The position numbers and the translations under genes are program-made. The notes under the pieces were generated by a model. The model was not told the origin of the DNA. It worked only from the letters and a program-made list of their open reading frames with translations, and made no database searches. DNA of 64,000 bases, taken from Photobacterium angustum. Its GTDB lineage: Bacteria > Pseudomonadota > Gammaproteobacteria > Enterobacterales > Vibrionaceae. Location: NCBI RefSeq assembly GCF_003026365.1, contig NZ_PYOM01000004.1, positions 186,001 through 250,000 of the forward strand. The letters run 5' to 3'. Positions 1 through 8,419 of the stretch are shown one piece after another; positions within the stretch are counted from its first letter, which is position 1, and each line of letters begins with the position of its first letter.

Positions 1-1
1 T

Positions 2-229
2 GCAGTTCCTAGTATTTTCCTTCAATGGTTTGATGCTAATTATAATCAGCTAGGTAAAAATATAGTTATAAAAAAACAAGGAAAAGAGATCACGATTAAA
101 AAAGAATTTCATCCCCCGTTAGGCGCATATAATCTTAGAGCTACGACTATGGCTTATGAGTATCAACCAGGAATTAAAGTTCAATATATTCATAGGGTTG
201 CAGTTCCATTCATAAATTTAGACAGATAG
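2..229 (+). CDS. C-terminal fragment of an unknown protein
   Basis: An open frame runs from the left edge to a TAG stop at 227-229 and encodes about 75 residues ending in VAVPFINLDR. The start lies outside the window. The fragment is rich in beta-forming and aromatic residues and has no motif I recognise. It ends 39 bases before the next gene on the same strand, so the two may be co-transcribed. It could be the tail of another secreted or surface carbohydrate-related protein, but that rests only on the neighbour. Confidence 0.6.
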   Translation, partial: AVPSIFLQWFDANYNQLGKNIVIKKQGKEITIKKEFHPPLGAYNLRATTMAYEYQPGIKVQYIHRVAVPFINLDR

Positions 230-268
230 GTGACAATTTAAATTCACTTATCGTTTCTACTAGATGAC

Positions 269-2566
269 ATGTTATATTTATTATGGAATAAAAACGTGTC
301 ATTACATAGAGTAAAATATTCTTATATGATAGGGGTTTTTATAGCAACCTCTATTTCATCAAGTTTATCAGCCATGCCCACACAGGCTATTCAATTAAAA
401 TCTGTTGATATAGAACCAAATTCTCTCGCAATAAAGTGGGAAGAAAGTATAATAAATCAACAGGCTCTTAACGTTAATGGTATCCCACAAAAAGCAAGCA
501 ATATCGTTAATATCTCAAAATCTGAAGCTTCTTGGATTTTAAAACCAAGTAACATAAAAGTTAATGCTAAATTGAATACTAACTTAACATTATCTTTTAA
601 GCTAGATCCTGAAAATAAAATAGAAAGAAATAAACCTCTAACACTTACATGGTTTAACTTAGAGGAAATTAAAACTAAAGAGTTATACTTGCCTTTTAGC
701 GAAGGCATGAGAGTTCCAACATCTAATAAAACTTGGATTAAATATCTAACAGAAAACCATAATAATTCAAATACAACTCAAGATTTAAAGATGCCTTTTT
801 GGACTGCTAAGCAAGGCAGTGAGTATATTAGCTGGCATATGGTTACTCCAACAAATAATTCACTAGTGTTTAGTAACGAAGGTAATAAGTTAGATATGTC
901 TAGCTCACACCAATTTACTTACCTTAATTACACTAAACCTTTCACTGTCTCAATCTCTCGAGGAAAAAGTTGGCTGAGTGGTGCAAAGAATTATAGAAAA
1001 TGGCGTTTAGAACACGGTTATGCATCAACTTTAATTGATAAAGAAAAGCAAAATCCGGATATAAATAAGTTTATTGGAGCTAATCAAGTTTATCTTTTTG
1101 GTTACGATGGAATAAGTGTACAAGATGTAAAAGATTGGTGGGGGTTACATAACTGGTTATTTAATAAATCGCAACTTGAGATTGAGAATCCTGAAGTAAA
1201 AGAACTAAAAAATTTAGTCAAAGGTAAAGATTGGCTTAATCATTATCAAAAGCAATTAATGGTTGACTCAATTAACCTTGCACTTAGTAAAAAGTACTCT
1301 GCGCCATTACCATCTAAGGAAAATAATACGATTGAAGACCAATTTAATGCCTCTCAAAATAAAAAAAATTGGCTTGAAAAAAATGCAAGTCAATTTTTGA
1401 CTGAACCAGATAAATGGGGACAAGCTATTTCATCTGATATTGTAAATAACTTTTTGAAAGCAGGCTTAACGCGTTTGTGGTTAGGGTTTGATAATTGGAT
1501 GCCAGCATTTTACCAACCTAAAGCAATAGAAAAAGCTAAAAAAGCAGGTTATTTAATAGGGACTTATGACTCTTACAATACTGCTATTCCACTTAGTTCC
1601 AATGAAGGTTGGTTAACAGCTCAAATTCCTAATCAAATTCGAAAGGAATGTGCCATTGAGCTTGCTGATGGATCTAAAAAAACAGGGTTTCGTGGCAATG
1701 GTAATTACCTAAACCCGCTATGTGAAATGGAATATGTTCAAAAGAGAATATCTGACATTATTCGTATAGGTCACTTCAATAGTCTTTTCCTAGATGTGGA
1801 TGGTACTGCAATGGCGAGAGAGGATTACCATTTAATGTCTAGCGAGTCAGATATACTTAACGGCTTTAATAAAAGAATGCAGACCATAGTCGATAAACAT
1901 AATATTGTATTAGGCTCAGAAGATGGTAATTCTCTCACAACCGATGGTATTGTATTTGCTCATGGTTTAGAAACCGTTGGATTTGGCTGGCAAGATAAAG
2001 ATATGTATAAAAATCGACGCTCACCTTATTTTCTTGGTCGTTGGTATCCTAATCATAAGCCAGAGTTTTTCTTTAAGAAATCAGAAGTTAAAGAGCCATA
2101 CAAAACATTACTTTTTTCACCTAAATACCGCATTCCACTCTATCAGGTAGTATTCCATGATGAGGTAATCAATAGCCATCACTGGCATTCTGATAGTTTA
2201 AAATTTAGTAATGTAAAGATCGAACGTGATCTAACTGCAATGCTCTATAATACACCTGCAATGGTTCACTTAAGTAGAGATGAGATGATCTCACCAGATA
2301 GTGAGAGATTGAAGCAGTTGAAGCACTATGAGCTAGGCTACAAACCGATACACGAAGTATTATGGAATAAACAGTTAATAGATTTTAATTGGCTAACTCA
2401 AGATGGCCTTGTTCAACAGACGTCTTATTCGGATGGAAGTCGAATAATTGCAAATTTTACAGATGCTCCAATTATTGTCGATAACCACAATATAAAGCCT
2501 CTGTCTATCTTAGCTGTACTTCATAACAAGAAACCTCTTTTGTGGACTCCGCTTGAAGTTGAGTGA
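269..2566 (+). CDS. Secreted glycoside hydrolase-like protein (GH101/GH129-related)
   Basis: This 765-residue protein has a signal-like hydrophobic stretch at about residues 20-40 (IGVFIATSISSSLSA), so it is probably exported. The true start may be the internal Met at residue 20, since neither start has a strong ribosome site. A beta-sandwich-like N-terminal half is followed by a probable barrel with FLDVDG near residue 508 and LGSEDG near residue 550. These acidic motifs resemble the nucleophile and acid/base pair of glycosidases related to GH101/GH129, which release N-acetylgalactosamine from mucin-type glycans. The family call comes from overall look and is moderate to weak; another retaining glycosidase family is possible. 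A GalNAc operon lies 23 kb away, which fits but does not prove the substrate. Confidence 0.5.
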   Translation: MLYLLWNKNVSLHRVKYSYMIGVFIATSISSSLSAMPTQAIQLKSVDIEPNSLAIKWEESIINQQALNVNGIPQKASNIVNISKSEASWILKPSNIKVNAKLNTNLTLSFKLDPENKIERNKPLTLTWFNLEEIKTKELYLPFSEGMRVPTSNKTWIKYLTENHNNSNTTQDLKMPFWTAKQGSEYISWHMVTPTNNSLVFSNEGNKLDMSSSHQFTYLNYTKPFTVSISRGKSWLSGAKNYRKWRLEHGYASTLIDKEKQNPDINKFIGANQVYLFGYDGISVQDVKDWWGLHNWLFNKSQLEIENPEVKELKNLVKGKDWLNHYQKQLMVDSINLALSKKYSAPLPSKENNTIEDQFNASQNKKNWLEKNASQFLTEPDKWGQAISSDIVNNFLKAGLTRLWLGFDNWMPAFYQPKAIEKAKKAGYLIGTYDSYNTAIPLSSNEGWLTAQIPNQIRKECAIELADGSKKTGFRGNGNYLNPLCEMEYVQKRISDIIRIGHFNSLFLDVDGTAMAREDYHLMSSESDILNGFNKRMQTIVDKHNIVLGSEDGNSLTTDGIVFAHGLETVGFGWQDKDMYKNRRSPYFLGRWYPNHKPEFFFKKSEVKEPYKTLLFSPKYRIPLYQVVFHDEVINSHHWHSDSLKFSNVKIERDLTAMLYNTPAMVHLSRDEMISPDSERLKQLKHYELGYKPIHEVLWNKQLIDFNWLTQDGLVQQTSYSDGSRIIANFTDAPIIVDNHNIKPLSILAVLHNKKPLLWTPLEVE

Positions 2567-2634
2567 TAACAAATATGAATATCATGATTTTTTAATAAAA
2601 TTATTCTATTAACTTTTTAACAATCACATCCGAT

Positions 2635-2672
2635 AATTTGATAGGGATAAGTATAACTTTCCCTATCAAATT
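2635..2672. terminator. Inverted repeat between convergent genes
   Basis: AATTTGATAGGGA at 2635-2647 pairs perfectly with its complement at 2660-2672 across a 12-base loop. It lies between the stop of the glycosidase-like gene and the stop of the convergent gene at 2704. There is no long U-tract on either side, so it is a probable but not certain bidirectional terminator. Confidence 0.5.
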
Positions 2673-2703
2673 AACTCCTTAATGGTAGATATGTAGAAAA
2701 ATA

Positions 2704-4002
2704 TCATTCACACTCACTTCTTACTTCCAGCCAACGAGGATTGACTTCATTAGTACATCGGAATGATTTTGTGATAGTACTTCTACCTGATTGCTTTATT
2801 TCAATTTTAATCAGTAAGTCTCTATTATCATGTATTACTGAACGCTTACTTTCTCCTTCTTGGTTCAGCACTCTAAAATGATTCGCTTTACGGTATTTTT
2901 CCAAGCAACTGAGAGATAGGTGAGTCTCGGTATACATGGAAACGGCCGCTTTGTTCGCTTTCTTTTTAAAGACAATGCTATCTGTTCGTTGCAGGCACAA
3001 TTTAGATGGCTCAAAAGGTCTCATACCTTCAATATGATATGACTTTATACGCGTTTTACGTTTTCCCACTGCTCGTCGATGTTTTGTTCGAATCAGTTTA
3101 TATCTTTGATAAAAGTTTAACTTTTTAAGTTGCTTGTTGATCTTCGTTTTAAGCAATTCCTTAGCAACATCACGGCCGCCATAAAGCAAGCAAATCAGTA
3201 TAAGAATACTTAATGTTAAATGATCACTTAACTTCATCAAGTGATCCTTGAACGTCAATACTACTGACATCGCAAGCATACTACTTAACGCTATAGTCAA
3301 TAAATGGTTTAACGAAGCATTACGATAAGAGTGCAAATATTCATGCTGACAAATCGTCCAATTAGCAGCAAACTCCTCGATCTCATCGTGATAACCCGAA
3401 CCATGATATGCCTTTTTTCTTTGTTCAATCGGACGCCATCCAGAAATACGATTACGTTCAATTAACAATCGATCAAGACACGACAAAACAAGCTGTAATG
3501 GTGATTCGGCACCACTCTCTCTCAACCTTTCGTAGAGTTTTAAGATCTCTTGACATGCGATGACTAAGAAGCGCTTTTGCAATAAACGAGCAGGTGCACA
3601 ACGCTCAAAAAGCAGTGCAAATTGTTGATTGATATGTTCAATATGCCAACATAATGATGCTACATTTGGATAATCTTGCTCACAAGACACCGATAAACAT
3701 GTAGCGCGTACTGCCCTATGAAAGGTATTTAGCCATTCTAATAATTGATTTTCTATCTCAGGGCACCATTGGCTCATCTCCATTGCAATCGCTTTTAATT
3801 CAACTTCGACTTCAAGCAAACCACCAGCACTGTGATAAATATGTATTGTACGGTACAGATCTTTTTTAATACCCTCTTCAAAATCATTGCTTGAAAAACG
3901 CTGACCATCCATATAAATCTTAATATCAACAGTCCCAGACGCTCCATTCTCTAACATCTGAGAAACCACTAGCGCATTATTTTTTTTCCATTCAATATTC
4001 AT
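2704..4002 (-). CDS. Membrane protein of unknown function, downstream of mgtE
   Basis: The 432-residue product is not recognised. It has a long soluble N-terminal part rich in charged residues, two hydrophobic segments at about 231-250 and 262-276 that look like a membrane hairpin, and a strongly basic stretch just after them (RYKLIRTKHRRAVGKRKTRIK), consistent with both termini being cytoplasmic. The start lies 20 bases after the mgtE stop on the same strand, so it is almost certainly translated from the mgtE transcript and shares its control. A role in divalent-cation handling is a guess from context only. No catalytic motif or metal-binding cluster is evident. Confidence 0.65.
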   Translation of the reverse strand: MNIEWKKNNALVVSQMLENGASGTVDIKIYMDGQRFSSNDFEEGIKKDLYRTIHIYHSAGGLLEVEVELKAIAMEMSQWCPEIENQLLEWLNTFHRAVRATCLSVSCEQDYPNVASLCWHIEHINQQFALLFERCAPARLLQKRFLVIACQEILKLYERLRESGAESPLQLVLSCLDRLLIERNRISGWRPIEQRKKAYHGSGYHDEIEEFAANWTICQHEYLHSYRNASLNHLLTIALSSMLAMSVVLTFKDHLMKLSDHLTLSILILICLLYGGRDVAKELLKTKINKQLKKLNFYQRYKLIRTKHRRAVGKRKTRIKSYHIEGMRPFEPSKLCLQRTDSIVFKKKANKAAVSMYTETHLSLSCLEKYRKANHFRVLNQEGESKRSVIHDNRDLLIKIEIKQSGRSTITKSFRCTNEVNPRWLEVRSECE

Positions 4003-4022
4003 GATTACCCCTTACTCTTTTT

Positions 4023-5267
4023 TCAAGATAAACCGAGTAATCGAGTGGTACAGAAGAAATAAATCAGTAATCCACTGATATCAACAATGGTCGTGATAGC
4101 AGGGCTAGCTACAACAGCAGGATCGAGATCAAAGCGCTTACTGATCAACGGCAGCATCGCACCAATGACAGTAGATGATAAAATTTGAAAAAAAAGAGCT
4201 AAACCAATGGCACTACCTAACATTGTTAGCGTTATTCCCGCTGGCAGTTCAATACCTTGAGACAGAAAGAGGACTTTACCGAGCGTTAGAATAGCCAACA
4301 CACCGCCGATCACAATGGCAATACGGGTCTCTTTCCACAAAACATAAAGCCAATCTCGCAGCTTAATATTTCCCAACGCGAGAGAGCGCACCATCACAGA
4401 GGCTGATTGTGTTCCTGAGTTACCACCTGAATCAGCAATCATTGGCATGTAAAGCGCCAATACAGTAATCGCTTCAATGGTATCTTCGTAGCTATGTATG
4501 ACCATGCCAGATAACAGGCCTAATACGGCAAGACCCACAACCCATACAATACGTTTACTTACATGCTCCATCACAGAGAGGCTCATATAATCACTGGAAT
4601 GACTATCTTGTTGTATTCCCATTAATCGCTCCAGATCTTCGGTTTGCTCATCGGTAATGATATCAATGGCTGATTTTGCTGATAGCAAACCAACTGGAAC
4701 TCCCATCCCATTAAGGATGGGAAGCACATCAAAACGACTCTGTTTCAGTAATGCGACAGCATGCTCTTGCGAAGCACTAAAATGACAGCAAATCGCGCTC
4801 TGGACGATATCTAACAACGTACTGTGAGGGTGTGCCGTTATGAGTTCATCTAATTTAACTAAACCGACAAAACGACCATGATTATCTGTAATAGCAATAC
4901 AACCAAACTCAACAGATTGACGACGCAAGGCTTGTCGTGTTTTCTCTACAGTTAACTGTTGTGGAAATACAATCATAGCTGCTGAATTAGTGGCATGAAT
5001 AACGGGATGCTTTGCTTTCACAAACCATTCAATATCCTGCTTATACTCAAAACCATTAAGAGAAATAAGCATATTAAGTGACTTAGTTGATATTTGCTTA
5101 ATAAAGCACAGTGTTTGCTGAATATACTCCGCACTAAATAATGCGTTTAAATTAGCAATATTTTTTTCTTCAACCCAGCGTAAAAAAAGAGATATATCAA
5201 CGGGTGTTGTGCTATTCGCTATATTTATAGATTGTTGATAAGCGAAATTATTTATTGTTTTGGTCAT
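4023..5267 (-). CDS. mgtE: Magnesium transporter MgtE
   Basis: MgtE is an inner-membrane Mg2+ channel gated by cytosolic CBS domains. The 414-residue form chosen here starts at the Met followed by TKTINNF, because GAAAGGTG lies at the right distance before it; the longer open frame adds 17 unsupported residues. It has a short N-terminal domain, a CBS pair at roughly 70-190, then five membrane helices. MPMIADSGGNSGTQS and the conserved DPAVVASPAITTIVD segment, where the family places pore Mg-binding Asp, are both present. The N-terminal domain is shorter than usual (about 65 residues against about 130). It is the first gene of an operon with the unknown membrane protein. An unusual leader precedes it, described separately. 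Confidence 0.92.
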   Translation of the reverse strand: MTKTINNFAYQQSINIANSTTPVDISLFLRWVEEKNIANLNALFSAEYIQQTLCFIKQISTKSLNMLISLNGFEYKQDIEWFVKAKHPVIHATNSAAMIVFPQQLTVEKTRQALRRQSVEFGCIAITDNHGRFVGLVKLDELITAHPHSTLLDIVQSAICCHFSASQEHAVALLKQSRFDVLPILNGMGVPVGLLSAKSAIDIITDEQTEDLERLMGIQQDSHSSDYMSLSVMEHVSKRIVWVVGLAVLGLLSGMVIHSYEDTIEAITVLALYMPMIADSGGNSGTQSASVMVRSLALGNIKLRDWLYVLWKETRIAIVIGGVLAILTLGKVLFLSQGIELPAGITLTMLGSAIGLALFFQILSSTVIGAMLPLISKRFDLDPAVVASPAITTIVDISGLLIYFFCTTRLLGLS

Positions 5268-5528
5268 GTTAATGCACCTTTCAATTAAATATAACAATCT
5301 CTTGCTTCTAAAAAGCAATAGATAAATACGAAATATCCAGGTGATTACTAACGTGGTAACATACTATTTTCGTTGATAAAAATAGAACATTAAAAAGCGA
5401 GAAAGGATAAAGAGGAGGGAAAAAATAATAAAGTCTAATCCAAGTTACTTCAAAAATATCCTCGCAATTGTGTTAGTAATCCACCTCCGACTGTCGTTGT
5501 CCATGATGTTCTCCTTTGTTTAAAAACT
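5268..5528 (-). promoter_or_regulatory. Candidate leader-peptide attenuator of mgtE
   Basis: The mgtE leader RNA contains three segments, read on the minus strand. Segment 1 (5486-5472, AGGTGGATTACTAAC) lies inside the small ORF. Segment 2 (5352-5339, GTTAGTAATCACCT) is complementary to it over 14 pairs with one bulged base. Segment 3 (5279-5268, AGGTGCATTAAC) is the mgtE ribosome site. It can pair with the same segment 2 over 9 pairs with one bulge. Segments 1 and 3 therefore compete for segment 2. A ribosome on codons 7-11 of the small ORF would free segment 2 to hide the mgtE ribosome site, and loss of that ribosome would release it. The pairing is seen in the sequence; the mechanism is inferred. 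Confidence 0.6.
5445..5504 (-). CDS. 19-residue leader peptide upstream of mgtE
   Basis: The ORF encodes MDNDSRRWITNTIARIFLK and stops with TAA. It has an excellent ribosome site (AAGGAGAACATC then ATG) and lies about 25 bases below the predicted transcription start. An acidic start right after Met is reminiscent of leader peptides such as MgtL of Salmonella. In those peptides acidic or proline residues at the N-terminus destabilise ribosomes when Mg2+ is low. Codons 7-11 form one arm of the long-range pairing described in the leader entry. It is far too short for a domain. Its role as a Mg2+ sensor is inferred from position, start sequence and pairing. Confidence 0.65.
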   Translation of the reverse strand: MDNDSRRWITNTIARIFLK

Positions 5529-5534
5529 GGGGGC

Positions 5535-5563
5535 ATAGTAGATAGCTTACTCTTCCTAGTCAA
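5535..5563 (-). promoter_or_regulatory. Sigma-70 promoter of the mgtE operon
   Basis: On the minus strand TTGACT (5563-5558) and TACTAT (5540-5535) are separated by exactly 17 bases, close to the consensus. The predicted start near 5528 leaves a leader of about 260 bases before mgtE, with the small ORF near its beginning. Confidence 0.75.
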
Positions 5564-5714
5564 CAGCAAGGGTATATAAATTCTCCTATCAGATGTTTCA
5601 AGGTATTTCACCCTAGTTTATATAAGGAAAAGAATACAATAATAATTTAGTCTTCATATCTTATGTTTTTCTATATTAAACATACACGCTCAACAAGAGA
5701 AAAATAAGCTCGTA

Positions 5715-5767
5715 GAGGTTCATTCTGCGTTTATTTTCCATTAAGTAAACGAACCCTGAATAACCTC
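5715..5767. repeat. Long interrupted hairpin in the mgtE/TonB-receptor gap
   Basis: GAGGTT, ATTC and CGTTTA at 5715-5735 are mirrored by TAAACG, GAAT and AACCTC ending at 5767, so the segment can fold into one long hairpin with two internal loops. It lies between the end of the TonB receptor gene and the mgtE promoter, in an AT-rich gap of about 320 bases with no gene. It may be a second terminator or an insulating structure. Confidence 0.4.
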
Positions 5768-5784
5768 TCATTTTATATATATTT

Positions 5785-5821
5785 AAAAATGAGCTAACTG
5801 GTCAATGTTCCAATTAGCTCA
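5785..5821 (-). terminator. Terminator of the TonB receptor gene
   Basis: Reading the minus strand, TGAGCTAATTGG and CCAGTTAGCTCA form a 12-base stem with one mismatch, followed by TTTTTAAAT. It sits about 65 bases after the stop of the receptor gene. Confidence 0.7.
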
Positions 5822-5886
5822 TAAGTTAGATGGTTATTGAGAAAAAAGTTCTATCACGTTCTCTTTTTAATACTCATCATCGATAT

Positions 5887-8013
5887 TTAAAAATCGAGTT
5901 CGTAATTTAAACTAAATGTTCTGCCTCGACCGGAGAAGTAATAATCGTCACTTGCTCGTATTTGACTGAAGTAATTCACATATTGTTTATTAAAGATATT
6001 TTCAACACCAAGGGATACACGCCCCTGCTTACCTAAATCGTACCTTGCCGATAAATCGGTAAGGCCATAGCCATCAAAGTGTTGCGCTTGACCTACTGCA
6101 TTGTCTTCTTTGGTCGCGTCAAAAAGATAATTATATTGCAGACGACCAGATAACTTGTCATTCACGCGTTGATCAACGGCCAATAAAATACGGTCAGGTG
6201 TTAAATTTTTCAGATCCATATCTGAATCTAAATGTCCGTCTTCATTAGTATCAACACGGCCTTCAACATGGGAGTACATTAACTGTAACGCAGTATCATC
6301 AAAGAGTTGATAGTGAGAAGATAACTCATAACCAAAGATCTGTGTTTTTTGACGATCAACATCATAGTTATCACCACGTAGAACGAGGTTTGCACCGTTC
6401 TTAGCGATTGATAAGTAAGTACTCGCACTTAATTTTAATTTTTCTCCAGTATAGTTTGCACCTATCTCATAGTTATCTGTGACAACAGGTTTAGCTGATG
6501 CAAGATCGTTAAAATCAATAGGTTTGTTAACTGCCGGATCATCCCCCCAATTACCACGAAGCACTCGTCCATAATCAGGTAAACCAAACCCTTGGTTAAA
6601 AGCTGCAAATAGATTGACTTGATCCGTTAATGAATAAATTGCACCAAGGTTAAATACTGTTTCACTGTAATCATTCGTACCACCGATGACATCATTATAA
6701 CCATATCCCCAAAGTGTTTTGGCATCTGAAGATTTAACACGCATAGTTTCATAACGTGCCCCCATTGATAAGCGTAAATCTTCAGTGGCAAGAAAGTCTG
6801 CTTGTATAAACGGCGCAAGACTTTGGTATTCCATATTAGGAGTTACATTCAGATCTGTATGTACTAACTTCTGAACGGTTTTATCCTGAAGCCCGTCTAA
6901 GCCAAACACCCATGAGTCGTCTAAATCTAATAAGTCATAGCGTTCATAAGAAAGTTTAAACCCTGATTTATCAGAAGAGATAATACCCTGATCGTTTTGA
7001 ACCGTACTTGTCGCCCCCCAATTAGCATCACCAAATACAGCATCATAGTTTTGATAGAAGACTTGAGCGGTTAAAATTCCGTTCGCAAAATCATTGTGCT
7101 CATACTTCAAGTTATATAGTGCGACTTCATTCCTCACAGAATCCCCTACTGGATGCCCTTTCTCCACTGTGCCGGGGATGCCTTGATCAAAATCTCCCTT
7201 AATCGCAACATAATTATCATTACTGCCAATGTCATAGCGATTAACCGTCATTTCAATCCGCTGATCTAAGTCGTCACCAAAGTTATACCCACCTTTAAAG
7301 TAAATATCGCTCGCAGTGCTATCTTGCGTTTCACCTTGGATAGAGTTCATACCAACGGGGTTATTATTACCGTCATAATATAGCCCTTGTCGATCCCAAG
7401 AACCTGACAAGTAGAAGTCATAGATATTATCGAACTGGCTTAGCGCGTAATAAACTTTACCACCGGTACCGTCATCATGAAGGTTGGTTGTTACACGCGT
7501 GCCGATAGTTTGTTTCCAATGGTCGCCGGGCTTCGCAGACTTAGTCACATAATTAATGATCCCGCCAGTTGCCCCCATACCTTGGGCTGCACTGGCACCT
7601 GCAATCACTTCGATCTTCTCAACCATTGATGGATCAATGGTGTAGCTATAGCGATTACCGTTTCGTAAAGGGTTATTTTGAGGAACACCATCAACTAATA
7701 TCAACGCATTTCGACCTCGTAAGCTTTCGCCTTGATTCGACATTTTTTGACGACTTGGTGTCATGCTTGGCACCATCGTCGCGATGATCGAAGTCAAATC
7801 ATCAGAGACTGCTTTTTGTTGCTCAATCTCTTTAGCCGTAATCACAGTTACTGCACCCGGGATTTTTTCTGCTTGCTGTTTTATTCTTGAAGCCGTTACA
7901 ACCATGGTATCGAGTTGTTCAACATCTTGTTCATTTGACGTGTCTGCAAATGCATAGGAAGAAGCATTAAACGTTAATGCTAAAGTGATAGCCGAGAGTG
8001 TTTTTGTACTCAT
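5887..8013 (-). CDS. TonB-dependent siderophore receptor
   Basis: The protein is an outer-membrane receptor driven by TonB, probably for a ferric siderophore. The start chosen is the Met beginning MSTKTLSAITLALTF, which gives a normal signal peptide and 708 residues; the open frame continues upstream into the Fur box. After the signal come a TonB box-like DTMVVTAS, a plug domain (LRGRNALILVDGVPQN, GASAAQGMGATGGIINYVTK) and a barrel ending in an aromatic-rich strand with terminal Phe (LNYELDF). The plug resembles the IutA/PvuA group (aerobactin or vibrioferrin type), but the ligand cannot be fixed from sequence. No siderophore synthesis or ABC import genes are adjacent. Iron control is likely through the upstream Fur box. 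Confidence 0.88.
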   Translation of the reverse strand: MSTKTLSAITLALTFNASSYAFADTSNEQDVEQLDTMVVTASRIKQQAEKIPGAVTVITAKEIEQQKAVSDDLTSIIATMVPSMTPSRQKMSNQGESLRGRNALILVDGVPQNNPLRNGNRYSYTIDPSMVEKIEVIAGASAAQGMGATGGIINYVTKSAKPGDHWKQTIGTRVTTNLHDDGTGGKVYYALSQFDNIYDFYLSGSWDRQGLYYDGNNNPVGMNSIQGETQDSTASDIYFKGGYNFGDDLDQRIEMTVNRYDIGSNDNYVAIKGDFDQGIPGTVEKGHPVGDSVRNEVALYNLKYEHNDFANGILTAQVFYQNYDAVFGDANWGATSTVQNDQGIISSDKSGFKLSYERYDLLDLDDSWVFGLDGLQDKTVQKLVHTDLNVTPNMEYQSLAPFIQADFLATEDLRLSMGARYETMRVKSSDAKTLWGYGYNDVIGGTNDYSETVFNLGAIYSLTDQVNLFAAFNQGFGLPDYGRVLRGNWGDDPAVNKPIDFNDLASAKPVVTDNYEIGANYTGEKLKLSASTYLSIAKNGANLVLRGDNYDVDRQKTQIFGYELSSHYQLFDDTALQLMYSHVEGRVDTNEDGHLDSDMDLKNLTPDRILLAVDQRVNDKLSGRLQYNYLFDATKEDNAVGQAQHFDGYGLTDLSARYDLGKQGRVSLGVENIFNKQYVNYFSQIRASDDYYFSGRGRTFSLNYELDF

Positions 8014-8058
8014 TGGAGATACAACCTTAAAAGTTATCCAAAAATCATAGCGGCGCGA

Positions 8059-8080
8059 ATGATAATGCAAATGATTATCA
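8059..8080. promoter_or_regulatory. Fur box
   Basis: The 22-base segment is a near-palindrome made of ATGATAAT, then GCAA, then ATGATTATCA, closely matching the GATAATGATAATCATTATC Fur consensus. It lies 46 bases upstream of the receptor start, where bound Fur would block transcription when iron is replete. Confidence 0.75.
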
Positions 8081-8381
8081 CTTAATAGGCTATTATTGCG
8101 GTTTAATTTTAAACAACTAAGGGAAGGTAAATCATTAATAAAAGTAAGATTTATAGGCTTTACCTATTGTTTTTCAATAAAAAATTACATTATATTTTTT
8201 GTTTCATGTAAGTGATAATTTGTTAAGAAAAATTAAATGGAAACTTAGTTTTTAAAAGTAAAAACTACAAATAGCTATTGGTTCTTCCCAAGCCTTTATA
8301 ATAAACATAGTCTCCAGTACGACAAAAACCTCACTCCTTTAGAATCAACTTGCAGACAAATTTTCAATCAAACGCTAGAAT

Positions 8382-8405
8382 ATTGTTATGTTATAACATA
8401 ACAAT
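8382..8405. promoter_or_regulatory. Zur box (perfect 24-bp palindrome)
   Basis: ATTGTTATGTTA followed directly by its exact reverse complement forms a perfect palindrome. It matches the gamma-proteobacterial Zur consensus, whose core is GTTATANTATAAC, and lies 14 bases before the ATG of the COG0523 GTPase. Zinc-bound Zur would repress that gene. Confidence 0.8.
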
Positions 8406-8419
8406 AGGGTTTGTATTTT

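Noticed and set aside
457..708. Minus-strand frame inside the glycosidase-like gene
   Set aside because: Shadow frame fully inside a well-supported gene on the other strand, with no ribosome site.
5339..5444. A rho-independent terminator inside the mgtE leader
   Set aside because: There is a T-run (TTATTATTTTTT on the minus strand), but the only stem before it is about five weak pairs, so transcriptional attenuation is not supported over translational control.
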